Source: F1-80-MAGs062 sp046345315 (GTDB lineage Bacteria > Planctomycetota > Planctomycetia > Planctomycetales > Planctomycetaceae). From it: a stretch of 64,000 bases of DNA. Below the pieces are notes generated by a model. The model was not told the origin of the DNA, searched no databases, and saw only the letters and a program-made list of their open reading frames with translations. This document shows positions 51,468-60,316 of the stretch, piece by piece. Position 1 is the stretch's first letter; each line of letters begins with the position of its first letter. The stretch spans positions 1 to 64,000 of the forward strand of contig JBKDKA010000091.1 in NCBI GenBank assembly GCA_046345315.1. Reading direction: 5' to 3'. A program made the position numbers and the translations under genes.

Positions 51468-52340
51468 TCAGTAAAATGCAGTCGCCAGGCGGCGCCTCAT
51501 TTCGGACGTCAGTTTTGATCTGGGGCCCATGACTCCCAGAAGACCGACCATCACTTCTTTGGCGCGAACACCGATTCCGGCGCGATCTCTGGAAATGATG
51601 GCCAGACAGATCTCACACGCTTCTTCGAAACCACCATCTGCCCCGAGTGCTTCTGCCAGATGAAGCTGCAGTTCCGGATCGTCCGGGTTCTGCTGCAGTG
51701 CTGTTCGCGCCGCCTGAACGCCACCGGATTCTTCGACCTGAGATCGAAGTTCAAGCTGACTCTGAAGTGCCTGAGCGTCCGGTTCGAGAAATCCACGGCG
51801 TTCCAGTTCCTCGATGATTTCGCGACACTCCAGTTCTCGATTCAAGGCGAGCAGAACGCGAGCGAGGCTGATCCGGTACTGGGACTTTTCAGGCTCAAGC
51901 TCAGAGGCGCGGCGGTAGAAGCCTTCTGCCAGCTCCGCGGAACCGTCCGCTTCTGCCTGCTGTCCCTGTTCAAAGGCTTCAGCGGCAGGAGAAACAACAA
52001 ACGATGCCAGCCACTGTCGAATCTGCTTTTCGTTCTGAACACCCGCAAACTGATTGACGGGTTGCCCCTGAACCATCGCGACAACGAAGGGAATGGACTG
52101 GACTCCGAACGCTCCTGCGATTTCGGGACACTGATCCACATTCACTTTGACCAGCACGAAGCCGCCCGCTGCTTCAACGGCAAGCTTTTCGAGGATCGGG
52201 ATCAGCTGCTGGCACGGACCGCACCACTCGGCCCAGAAATCAACGACAACCGGGCGGTCCATCGACTGAGCGACGACATCTTCCCGGAATGTTTCTGTCG
52301 TTGTATTACGGATCCATTCGCTCGAAACGGCCATAGACAT
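51468..52340 (-). CDS. Thioredoxin-TPR protein (CnoX/YbbN-like)
   Basis: A 290-aa protein with a thioredoxin fold (about 10-115), active site WAEWCGPCQQLIP, VNVDQCPEIAGAFGVQSIPF, and then a helical TPR region (residues 125-285): AEGFYRRASELEPEKSQYRI, ALQQNPDDPELQLHLAEALG. The CGPC motif marks a redox-active version; E. coli CnoX lost it. The family guards folding intermediates under oxidative stress. No signal peptide, so it is cytosolic. ATG 52340 and ATG 52334 are both possible, with GGGGA upstream. Confidence 0.93.
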   Translation of the reverse strand: MSMAVSSEWIRNTTTETFREDVVAQSMDRPVVVDFWAEWCGPCQQLIPILEKLAVEAAGGFVLVKVNVDQCPEIAGAFGVQSIPFVVAMVQGQPVNQFAGVQNEKQIRQWLASFVVSPAAEAFEQGQQAEADGSAELAEGFYRRASELEPEKSQYRISLARVLLALNRELECREIIEELERRGFLEPDAQALQSQLELRSQVEESGGVQAARTALQQNPDDPELQLHLAEALGADGGFEEACEICLAIISRDRAGIGVRAKEVMVGLLGVMGPRSKLTSEMRRRLATAFY

Positions 52341-52482
52341 CGAATCCCCGATCAAATACCTGCTGAAGCCTCCGGATGGGAGGCAATTCAGATGATTGAA
52401 TCGGAGTGTTTTACAATGTCCGGAACGAAACGAACAGTCGACAGCCGGGTGAGGTCGATCCGGCTGATCGGCCGGTTTCTGC

Positions 52483-54084
52483 TCAACGAACGCGAGCTTC
52501 GAACGTGATCACACCTGATGCGTGGCCTTTCAGCGGGCCATTCAGAGTGAATGTCAGCACGCTGCTTCCTTCGCCGTTGGGACTGACTGAGACCTTGCCG
52601 GGGTTTTTATCGTCCAGTGAAGCACTGTCAGCGATGTATTGCAGACGAGGTGTGAGATTATCCACGATCTTCACATCGTAAACATCGAAGTCACCTGTGT
52701 TCTCGTACTGGATCGTAAAGCGAATCGTGTCACCCGGGCGAGCTGTTTCTCGGTCGGCAAGTTTCAGGATTCGCACATCACCCTTCGTTTTTCTTTCGTC
52801 CTCAACACCGATCGTCTGCTGAACCTTGAAGGAGGCGCGAAGCTCGCCTGCTGACGTGGTGCTTGCAGAGATCTGCGGGAACTGATTTCGCGTCCAGACG
52901 ACAGCGTTTCGGGCCTGCTGACTGACGATCGCATGATCGAATGTTGCAAACTGAACCGGGCCGAGAGCCCGCTTTCCTTCGACACCCTGATCGACTTTGC
53001 GTGCCTGTGCAGCAGGATGAGCCTCGACTGACACGGATGCGGGGAGTGACGTTTCCGCACCATCCGGTCGTTTTCGCGATTCGAGGCCTGCGACACCCGA
53101 GCCAAGAACATTGGCTTCCGGTCGCGAACCTGTAATCAGACTGTCTGTGCCACGGTAGTCTCCTGCACCCACAGCGGAATCGATCTTGATCCCTGTTTCG
53201 AGTCCGGAAACGGTTCTGACGGATCCGAATCGAGGTGAATAAACCGCCACTCGATTCGAAGGGCGAATTCTCTGAGCTCCGGTATGGTCAGCAAACTGAG
53301 CGACGGTGTCTTCGCTGTCGAGGCCATAACGGTTGCCGGTCGCTGTCTGCACCGGGGAACTCCGGTCGCCACCGTCCATGACATATTCGTCGGCATGCAG
53401 GTCCGGATTCGGGCCGGCACCGATTGTTTCCATCGCGTTTCCGGGAAGAGTACCGGGAGGGCAGTCGACTCGTGGTTCTGCGGGAATGAATCCGTCATTG
53501 ATCATCTGTTCTGCGGGCTGTTCCTGCTGATGACTTGTCAGCAGGAACGATCGATCACGAATCGGATTCGTCGCTGAGGTGACTGCAGGAGCCGCATGCA
53601 GAGCGTTTTGCGATGATCGTGAAAGTCTTGCCACGCCATCGGTGTTCTGATGGCTGACAGAGCCTTCGGAATGCGGAACTGGTTCTGAACGATGTGCAAT
53701 CTCAGGATGTGACCCAATCGGAGGTGACTGCGAAAACTTGTGGTTCGTCGCGGGACGAGATGTTCCGGAAGCGGACGTCTGCTCCGGGTAAACTGCTTCC
53801 ACCATATTGCCGATGTGCCGTTTTCCCGATTCCAGTTCGCAGGGTGATTTTGCGGAGAACTGCGCTGACTCGCAGCTGCGGCCGGCACTGAGATGTTTCA
53901 TGCCTGTTGTTCCACAGGCGGGCAGAAACACGAGTGAGACCAGGCTGAACAACTGGATGATCCCGGACGCTCCGAACGTTGATGTTACCCGTGGTCGAAC
54001 GAACACAGTGCTGGTTCGGTTGCTCAGAACGTCGGTCACGGTTGCTCTGCGAAGCCCGGAGAGTTGTCGGCTGAAGTGGGTCAT
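52483..54084 (-). CDS. Lipoprotein with C-terminal DUF11 domain
   Basis: A 533-aa protein with a lipobox after a long N-terminus (SLVSLVFLPACGTTG), a long Ser/Pro/Gly/His-rich disordered segment of about 330 residues, then one DUF11 repeat near the C-terminus (DRETARPGDTIRFTIQYENT, GDFDVYDVKIVDNLTPRLQY). DUF11 domains are Ig-like and frequent on planctomycete surface proteins. The low-complexity middle carries many Arg and Glu motifs without a repeat period. It precedes, on the same strand, nothing functionally related. Confidence 0.85.
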   Translation of the reverse strand: MTHFSRQLSGLRRATVTDVLSNRTSTVFVRPRVTSTFGASGIIQLFSLVSLVFLPACGTTGMKHLSAGRSCESAQFSAKSPCELESGKRHIGNMVEAVYPEQTSASGTSRPATNHKFSQSPPIGSHPEIAHRSEPVPHSEGSVSHQNTDGVARLSRSSQNALHAAPAVTSATNPIRDRSFLLTSHQQEQPAEQMINDGFIPAEPRVDCPPGTLPGNAMETIGAGPNPDLHADEYVMDGGDRSSPVQTATGNRYGLDSEDTVAQFADHTGAQRIRPSNRVAVYSPRFGSVRTVSGLETGIKIDSAVGAGDYRGTDSLITGSRPEANVLGSGVAGLESRKRPDGAETSLPASVSVEAHPAAQARKVDQGVEGKRALGPVQFATFDHAIVSQQARNAVVWTRNQFPQISASTTSAGELRASFKVQQTIGVEDERKTKGDVRILKLADRETARPGDTIRFTIQYENTGDFDVYDVKIVDNLTPRLQYIADSASLDDKNPGKVSVSPNGEGSSVLTFTLNGPLKGHASGVITFEARVR

Positions 54085-54148
54085 CGTTCGTGTCTCACAA
54101 TCATCAGGAACGGCGATCAGGAACGGCAGGATGTATCAGGGGTGGGAA

Positions 54149-54955
54149 TCAGCGTGCGACCACGGCACCGGAACGTCCGGGTTTCGACAGACGAGCGACA
54201 CCAGGTCGAACGGATTCGACGGGACGAAGGTCCACCGCGCCGCCGGATCCATAAAAAGTGACGGATTCATCGTACTCAGAAGGGACTCGACCACCGATCC
54301 GAACAATGACCATCGGACGACCAAGGCGATCTGCTTCATGCAGAGCATTTTCAGTCGGCGCGACGGAGAGCGGGATCTCTCGTCGGAGCGGATCTTCCCA
54401 GCTCGCCAGCTGTGGCTGTTCCAGATAGACGACGCGTGTGACCATCTTTCCGGAAAGCGCGAGCTTCATGTCAGCGAGCGTGAAGACAATCGGAATCGGG
54501 AAATCATTCTCACGTCCGTACGGCGGATGAAGTCGGTCGAGGATCTCAATCGAGGGATAAAGTTCTTCGCCCGGAAGTTCCGGAATTTCCGAGAGCTTCA
54601 GGCGATAGATGTGTCCTGCGTTGACACCGAACTGAGCGGGAGACGGCAGAAGGCCCTGAGGAGCACTGGAGCCTGAGTAGATCGAGACGTTGCCTCCTGT
54701 TGGCAGTTCCACTCGAACCGGCTGCATCCATGAGGGATCGTAGCCTCGAATGGAGTTCAGCCAGCCAGCCGCCTGACCCGGCATCATGTGCTGATTCAGC
54801 GGCTGGAAGCCATCACGCTCCTGAGCGTTCAACTGGCGTGCAGCGCAGAAGAAACAGAGAATTGCTGTCAGCAGCAGATGACTGGCGAGCGCCGGAGTGA
54901 CGCCGTGACGGCGTGAATCGTCAGGACGGTCAGATATTGATGCAGTATTGAACAT
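54149..54955 (-). CDS. Exported planctomycete protein, paralogue of the 55176 gene
   Basis: A 268-aa protein with a signal peptide (HLLLTAILCFFCAARQLNA). A conserved core shared with the next gene upstream follows: FGVNAGHIYRLKLSEIPELP, ELYPSIEILDRLHPP, PIPIVFTLADMKLALSGKMV, TRVVYLEQPQLA, RPMVIVRIGGR. The pattern (LYP.LE, ...V.VYL..P, ..G.p.vvvR.G..) is common to both. Function unknown; probably envelope. ATG 54955 was chosen because it precedes the signal peptide. Confidence 0.85.
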   Translation of the reverse strand: MFNTASISDRPDDSRRHGVTPALASHLLLTAILCFFCAARQLNAQERDGFQPLNQHMMPGQAAGWLNSIRGYDPSWMQPVRVELPTGGNVSIYSGSSAPQGLLPSPAQFGVNAGHIYRLKLSEIPELPGEELYPSIEILDRLHPPYGRENDFPIPIVFTLADMKLALSGKMVTRVVYLEQPQLASWEDPLRREIPLSVAPTENALHEADRLGRPMVIVRIGGRVPSEYDESVTFYGSGGAVDLRPVESVRPGVARLSKPGRSGAVVAR

Positions 54956-55068
54956 GGTATTTTTCCGCCGGAACGACAGATTCAACTGGGCTCAATTCAC
55001 CATGGGCTGACAGGTTCTGAATTGTGAAACAGTGCCTGCCATTTTTCCCGGCTGCTATGGAACGGAAA

Positions 55069-55107
55069 CGAGGGCGATCCCGAGCTGTCGGCTCTGAATC
55101 GCCCTCG
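55069..55107 (-). terminator. Hairpin terminator after the 55176 gene
   Basis: CGAGGGCGAT (55069-55078) pairs exactly with ATCGCCCTCG (55098-55107). Read on the reverse strand the stem is followed by TTTCCGTT. It separates two paralogous genes. Confidence 0.65.
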
Positions 55108-55175
55108 CATTTCACTCATTGATCCTCAGCAGTCATGGGCATTTCGTCAGTTCTGGTCAGGGGTTCCGTTGTGGT

Positions 55176-56339
55176 TCAGAATCCATAGACCTGAGAAGCT
55201 CGGGACTGTGGCGTTGAAACGGTTCCCGGACGATGCACAGGATGAGATTCACGATACTGGATGTGTCGAACAGGCTCCGGCAGGCTGTAGCCAGGGTTGT
55301 GCTGAACGTCGATCAGCATGTGATCCACGGGATCAGGAATCCGATTGTCGCTCAGGTTTCGAATTGTGTGTGACTTCAGACCGGCAGGTCCGCCGAGTGG
55401 CAGGTGCGGAGGTCCGACCAGACCGATTGGTGTTCCGGTCTGAGGCATCCCCCAGGCAGGTGTCGGGCCCATTCCGGCCACAGGCATGATCGGCTGTCCG
55501 GGCATTCCGTGACCAGCAGCGATCATCGCACCGGGAACTCCCTGGATGTCCGCAGGGATCGTGGCAATCGGTGTTGGTCGGGAATACTGACCGGCATCGC
55601 CGTCATAGATCTTGTAGCTCACCGGGCGGACATTGCCGCTGGCGTCAGCAACCTGCTGTTCCAGAGCGACCTCTTTGTTTCCGACACGCAGGACAACCAT
55701 GATGGTTCCCATGCGTTCCGCCTGCTGAACAGGATCGATACCTGGATCGAGCGTTGTCGAAACGAGTGTCTCAACACCAGCCATTGCACGTGCCTGATAC
55801 TTCGGATCCGGCAGGTAGATGACCTTGGTCACCATGTTGTTGCCACGAATGTGTTCGAGGTCTTCATTCGTGAGTTCCACCGGCACGGTATTGTGTGCCA
55901 GGTAGGCCATGGTGTTTGGATGAGCCGATCGGACTTCCAGTGTCGGATAGAGGCTCACACCTTCCCATCCGTCGCCGGGGATGTTCTCGAAGACCAGCTG
56001 GTAAACCGCTGACTGCGGAAAATCAGCTCGTCCGGGAACGTATTTCTGGTTTCGAGCGAGTGCATCACCCACCAGCCAGCCGACGGACATCCCGCTCTGG
56101 CCGAGGAATTTCACCTGAGTGGCCTGCATCGGACCAGGCATCATCGCTCCACCACCGGGCTGAGCAAGCACTCCCAGCACACCTGGCCCTGGTCCGTCAA
56201 CCATCGGCCCCGGTCGCTGCATCATGGCAGCTGGCGGAGCAACATATTCGTTTGGCTTCAACACGCCGAGGTTGTCCACCCCGGCGCAACCCATGCAGAC
56301 CACCACAAGGGCGCCCAGGGCCAGAAAATAGATTCTCAT
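55176..56339 (-). CDS. Exported planctomycete lipoprotein, paralogue of the 54149 gene
   Basis: A 387-aa protein with a lipobox (LALGALVVVCMGCAG), a Met/Pro/Gly-rich linker, then a core shared with the 54149 protein: YQLVFENIPGDGWEGVSLYP, TLEVRSAHPNTMAYLAHNTV, MVTKVIYLPDPKYQ, GTIMVVLRVGNKE. A Gly/Pro/Met-rich tail of about 110 residues ends near RASQVYGF. ATG 56339 follows GAAGGGG; the frame extends far upstream but without coding character. The role may be structural in the envelope. Confidence 0.85.
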   Translation of the reverse strand: MRIYFLALGALVVVCMGCAGVDNLGVLKPNEYVAPPAAMMQRPGPMVDGPGPGVLGVLAQPGGGAMMPGPMQATQVKFLGQSGMSVGWLVGDALARNQKYVPGRADFPQSAVYQLVFENIPGDGWEGVSLYPTLEVRSAHPNTMAYLAHNTVPVELTNEDLEHIRGNNMVTKVIYLPDPKYQARAMAGVETLVSTTLDPGIDPVQQAERMGTIMVVLRVGNKEVALEQQVADASGNVRPVSYKIYDGDAGQYSRPTPIATIPADIQGVPGAMIAAGHGMPGQPIMPVAGMGPTPAWGMPQTGTPIGLVGPPHLPLGGPAGLKSHTIRNLSDNRIPDPVDHMLIDVQHNPGYSLPEPVRHIQYRESHPVHRPGTVSTPQSRASQVYGF

Positions 56340-56693
56340 TGCAACCCCTTCCTTTTGCTGCTGAGTGTTTCCGCCAACAGCGACCATCAGATGACCGTAT
56401 ATGTACTGAACAGGGAACTGACCCTCTGCCGGGGAAAGACTGCACTTTGGCCGAATCGGAATGCCGTGAATGGTATCCAGATTCGATTTTTTGCAGCCCT
56501 TTCGGGCTTTTGACACAAACCGGCGGTCAGTTCTTGTATTGGTTCTGCGGCAGTTCGTTTGACCCGGGGTGCCTGTTTCGGGCACCATTCAGTTCAGCGA
56601 GCTTCCGGATGGCCGTTGAAAACCGTCGGTTCTTCACTTCTTTTTTCGGGTCCGAACAACTCGATTCTTTGGCAAATCCCCCAAAATCCGAAT
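56340..56693. other. Divergent intergenic region with two hairpins
   Basis: A short palindrome AGCCCTTTCGGGCTTTT (56494-56511) and GGTGCC...GGCACC (56569-56587). The first has a T tract on the plus strand and could end a short plus transcript. No gene was recognised. Confidence 0.5.
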
Positions 56694-57857
56694 ATGAACT
56701 ACAAACCGCAAAGTCGATTCCGAGCTTCCCGATGTGTCGGACTGTTGGCACTGATGCTGCTTTTCTGGCATCCAATCAGTGAAATTCCGGCACAGACGGC
56801 CGAGGACGCCAAAGCTCCGGCCGGATCCGCCGAAGCCGCCCCGTCCGGACAGCCGGGGAATGCGCCAGTCGGTTCAGAGCCTGAAGCGGCAGTTCCTGCC
56901 GCTGAGGAGCTCCTGAGTCAGATGCGTGCTCGCCTTGACGGACTCGAATCTCTGCGGTGCACTCTTCACGAGACTGCGGTTCTGTCCGGGATGAAGTTCA
57001 TCGCCCAGGGACAGTATTTTCAGGCATCTGGAAATCGTGTTCGCCTGGAGTTTCAGATTGCTCCTGTCAGCAGTGTCCGGGCTTCTGACGCCGACAGTCT
57101 GAAACTGAAGGATGAAGCTCCCGCAGCGATTCCGGAAAAAGAAGCTGCCGGATCACTCCTTCAGGTCAGCAACGGCAGTGTGCTGTATTCCTGGTGGAAG
57201 AATGGAAAAGACTCCCGGGTCACACGACGAAATGTTGCGGCGATCCTGAAGGCAGCGGAAGAATCAAAGCTCTACGATCCTTCTCGAGCACTGCAGGATC
57301 TCGGTCTCGGCGGACTGAATGCACTTTTCGCTCGTCTCGAGACATCCATGGAGTTTTCAAAAGTACGACGAGAACGACAGGGCGAAGCCAGCTACCTGAT
57401 CCTGACGGGGCGTTGGAATCAGAAGTTCCGGAAGGAAGTGTTTCAGATTGCCGATGACGTGGAAGTTCTTCCTCAGGAGTTCCTGCCCGAGTATGTTCGC
57501 ATCTATATCGACGAAGCAACAACTCTGCCTCGTCGAATTCAGTACCTGAAGCGAAGCCAGAATCCCGGTCAGAAACTGATCCGTCCGATCATTACACTGG
57601 ATCTCCGCGAAATTGTTCTCAACGAAGCCGTTGATGATTCCCGGTTCGTGTTCACGCCACCGGAGAATGTTCGCGAAGATGACATCACGGAGCAGACCGT
57701 ACAGAGCATTCTGCAGGCAGCGAATCCAGGGCCCCAGAACGGCGAGACGAATGTGCCGTCGGAAGTTCTGCCAAAAGAATCCGATGCTGCAGCTCCGGCA
57801 GCATCCTCTGCACCATCGAGTGCTCTACCATCATCAGAGCCGGTGCCGCAGAAGTAG
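56694..57857 (+). CDS. LolA-like exported protein
   Basis: A 387-aa protein with a signal peptide (CVGLLALMLLFWHPISEIPA), an Ala/Pro-rich segment, then a beta-rich region resembling the LolA / DUF2092 fold (about 90-345: LLSQMRARLDGLESLRCTLH, MKFIAQGQYFQASGNRVRLE, QVSNGSVLYSWWKNGKDS, EYVRIYIDEATTLPRRIQYL, LREIVLNEAVDDSRFVFTPP). A low-complexity Ala/Pro/Ser tail follows. It may carry or sense envelope lipids; this rests on fold-like patterns only. ATG 56694 has no strong Shine-Dalgarno, and palindrome R6 follows its stop at once. Confidence 0.82.
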   Translation: MNYKPQSRFRASRCVGLLALMLLFWHPISEIPAQTAEDAKAPAGSAEAAPSGQPGNAPVGSEPEAAVPAAEELLSQMRARLDGLESLRCTLHETAVLSGMKFIAQGQYFQASGNRVRLEFQIAPVSSVRASDADSLKLKDEAPAAIPEKEAAGSLLQVSNGSVLYSWWKNGKDSRVTRRNVAAILKAAEESKLYDPSRALQDLGLGGLNALFARLETSMEFSKVRRERQGEASYLILTGRWNQKFRKEVFQIADDVEVLPQEFLPEYVRIYIDEATTLPRRIQYLKRSQNPGQKLIRPIITLDLREIVLNEAVDDSRFVFTPPENVREDDITEQTVQSILQAANPGPQNGETNVPSEVLPKESDAAAPAASSAPSSALPSSEPVPQK

Positions 57858-57859
57858 AA

Positions 57860-57950
57860 CGCATTTCGAAACCGGGACGGGCACGCTTACGGCTGTAGTA
57901 TCTGCAGAGATATTGAACTCTGTCGGAAGCCGGTCTCGTTTTGAAACCAT
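57860..57950. repeat. Palindrome R6 (CCGGGACAGGCACC family)
   Basis: GCATTTCGAAACCGGGACGG on the left, CGGTCTCGTTTTGAAACC on the right, with several mismatches. It starts 3 bases after the stop of the LolA-like gene. Confidence 0.82.
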
Positions 57951-58002
57951 CTGACGTCTGAAGCAGCTCAAATTTACACTCATTCCGACCGAGGAGAGAC
58001 CG

Positions 58003-59784
58003 ATGCGTCGATGTGTTGAGTTGCGTTCCGTGGCGAACCATCGCTCGTTCTCGGGGCTTCGAAGAGTTCTGGCTGTCATTCTGCTTTCGTTGAGCTGCTC
58101 TGGCGGAGCTGCATTCGCAGAAACGTCCGGAGTCTCCGTCGTTCGAGTCGACGTCCCGATGCGGGACGGAATCAGGCTCGCGTCCGATCTTTATCAGAAG
58201 TCGCCGGCGGATTCTCTGCCGGTGCTGCTGATGAGAACACCCTACAACCGAAAGAACGCCAAACCTGCGGCGGAACGGTTTGCAGCGTCGGGGTTCCATG
58301 TTCTCGTTCAGGACTGTCGTGGGCGGTTCGAGTCGGAGGGAGATTTTATTCCCTACAACAACGAAGGCCAGGATGGTTTTGACACGATTGAGTGGATTTG
58401 CCGACAGCCGTGGTGCAGCGGCAGGGTCGGGATGTGGGGGAGTTCGTACGTCGGTGCCACCCAATGGCAGGCGGCAGCAGAGCACCCTCCTGGTCTGGTG
58501 ACGATGATTCCGACGGCAACGTGGAGCAGCTTTTACAGGAATCTGTATCTGGGCGGAGCCGTTCGGCTGTCGCTGATTTCCAGCTGGGCTGGTGGCAACT
58601 CGAAACGTCCCGATGGTGTGCAGGTGCCGACTGACTGGAACAGCATCTTCATGCATCTGCCGCTCAGCACGACCGATCAGCGAATCGGCTGGTCGATCCC
58701 CTGGCTCACGGGGACGCTCGTTCATCCGGAGCCCGATGGCTACTGGAAGCGGCTCGACCTGACGGATGATATCACAACCATCCGCATGCCGATCATGCAC
58801 GTCGTGGGTGTTTACGACTTCTTCTCCCGGGAATCAGTGGACAATTTTGTTCTGATGCAGAAACAGGCTGCGGATGTGCCGACACGATCCCGGCAGCACC
58901 TGATTCTCGGCCCCTGGGATCATGGAACGATTGGAAAGTCGAAGGTGGGAGAACGCGACTTCGGACCGGAAGCCGTCTGGGACGCGACCGAAGAGAATCT
59001 GCAGTGGTTCAATCGAACACTGAAGTCGGATCCGAGTGTACGGCTGTCGGCATTGCCCGCTGTTCGATATTTTTCCATGGGAGAGAACACGTGGAAGGAG
59101 TCCTCTACATGGCCTCCTGAAGGATCTGAAGCGTTTTCGTATTATCTTCAGTCAGCCGGTCACGCCAATTCACGAAAAGGCGACGGTAAACTTCTGGAGA
59201 CGGCGCCGAAAGATGATCAGGTCGCGGACCAGTTTCGAGCAGATCCTGCGAATCCGACACCGGCGTATACCGTCACTTCGGAGCGACCGATCAACGCGTC
59301 TGTCTGGGCGCCGGTGGATCAGAGTCGCATTGAAGACCGGGATGACATGCTTGTCTACACGTCCGAAGTGCTGAAGTCACCGCTGACGTTCGCGGGAAAT
59401 CCGCAGGCGGAACTCTTTGTTTCCACAGACACACCGGATGCTGACTGGGTCGTGCGACTGACGGAAGTCTTTCCCGACGGACGATCACTGAATCTGGCGG
59501 TTGGAATCCAGCGAGGTCGCTACCGGAGCTCATTGATGACGCCGGAGACCATGAAGCCCGGCGAAGTTTACAGATTGCTCATCGATCTGGGGCCTGTGGC
59601 CGCGCAGATCCCGGCCGGTCATCAGCTGCGAGTCGACATCAGCGGTGCGTATTACCCATTGTTTGACCGAAATACCAACACGGGCGAAGGACCGTTCAGC
59701 AGCAGTACGAGGGTCGCGAACGAATCAGTCATTCACTCAGGCGAGCATTTGTCTCGACTCATTCTGCCGGTCATGAAGAATTGA
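58003..59784 (+). CDS. CocE/NonD family hydrolase (peptidase S15-like)
   Basis: A 593-aa alpha/beta hydrolase with a signal peptide (RVLAVILLSLSCSGGAAFA). The catalytic domain has MRDGIRLASDLY, LLMRTPYNR, VQDCRGRFESEG and the nucleophile in GMWGSSYVGATQW (about Ser147). The His is in GPWDHGTIG (about 307). The C-terminal jelly-roll lid has ASVWAPVDQ and VVRLTEVFPDGRSLNLAVG, and it ends in YYPLFDRNTNTGEG. Relatives cleave Xaa-Pro peptides, cocaine-type esters or beta-lactam acyl groups; the substrate here is unknown. GAGGAGA precedes ATG 58003. Confidence 0.93.
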   Translation: MRRCVELRSVANHRSFSGLRRVLAVILLSLSCSGGAAFAETSGVSVVRVDVPMRDGIRLASDLYQKSPADSLPVLLMRTPYNRKNAKPAAERFAASGFHVLVQDCRGRFESEGDFIPYNNEGQDGFDTIEWICRQPWCSGRVGMWGSSYVGATQWQAAAEHPPGLVTMIPTATWSSFYRNLYLGGAVRLSLISSWAGGNSKRPDGVQVPTDWNSIFMHLPLSTTDQRIGWSIPWLTGTLVHPEPDGYWKRLDLTDDITTIRMPIMHVVGVYDFFSRESVDNFVLMQKQAADVPTRSRQHLILGPWDHGTIGKSKVGERDFGPEAVWDATEENLQWFNRTLKSDPSVRLSALPAVRYFSMGENTWKESSTWPPEGSEAFSYYLQSAGHANSRKGDGKLLETAPKDDQVADQFRADPANPTPAYTVTSERPINASVWAPVDQSRIEDRDDMLVYTSEVLKSPLTFAGNPQAELFVSTDTPDADWVVRLTEVFPDGRSLNLAVGIQRGRYRSSLMTPETMKPGEVYRLLIDLGPVAAQIPAGHQLRVDISGAYYPLFDRNTNTGEGPFSSSTRVANESVIHSGEHLSRLILPVMKN

Positions 59785-60316
59785 TGACTCAGCTGGACAA
59801 CACCATCCTGTAACTCATTCTTTGTGAGAAATGCGTCCGTAAGTCGTTCATGGAAAATGAATGACACGCAGATGTGTCCTCCGGCCCCGAGATGCTCTGA
59901 AAAGATCGATTTCATAGGGACGGACGAGCGAGGATTGCGAGCTCAGGCCCACCCTGCAGAAAATCACAGCCGCTTTCGCGGTGGTCATCGTGACTGGCCG
60001 AAGCTGCTCAGCAGGAGCTTCGCCCTCCCGGATTGGTTCTCCTTCGTGATCATCGTGTCTTTCGTGGTGCAACCTGCCTTTCAATACGACTGATGTCTGA
60101 GAACAACGGAATCATTGCCGGGAGGGCTTGAATCACCGGACTTCCGGCGGAATCTGGCGCTGTCTAATCAGACGGAAAGGGGCTGCGTCCGGGTTTCAGG
60201 CCGGCCGTTCTTTCCTCGGGATGTCGGCTCGGGTATGCTTTTCCGGTACGACCGGCACCTGCGTTGTAAGGTTCAGCATCTTAGCGTGAGTCCCTGACCA
60301 GAAGAGAAAGATCATC
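59785..60316. other. Intergenic region; nothing clear
   Basis: Some 530 bases. A stretch near 60040-60072 (TTCGTGATCATCGTGTCTTT, CGTGGTG) resembles the ATTCGTGGTT repeat theme at 1617 and 2933 only loosely. No gene was recognised. Confidence 0.45.

Noticed and set aside
59824..60093. Plus-strand 89-codon frame between the hydrolase and DUF1501 genes
   Set aside because: It is low-complexity text over an intergenic stretch of repeat-like sequence, without a start site.
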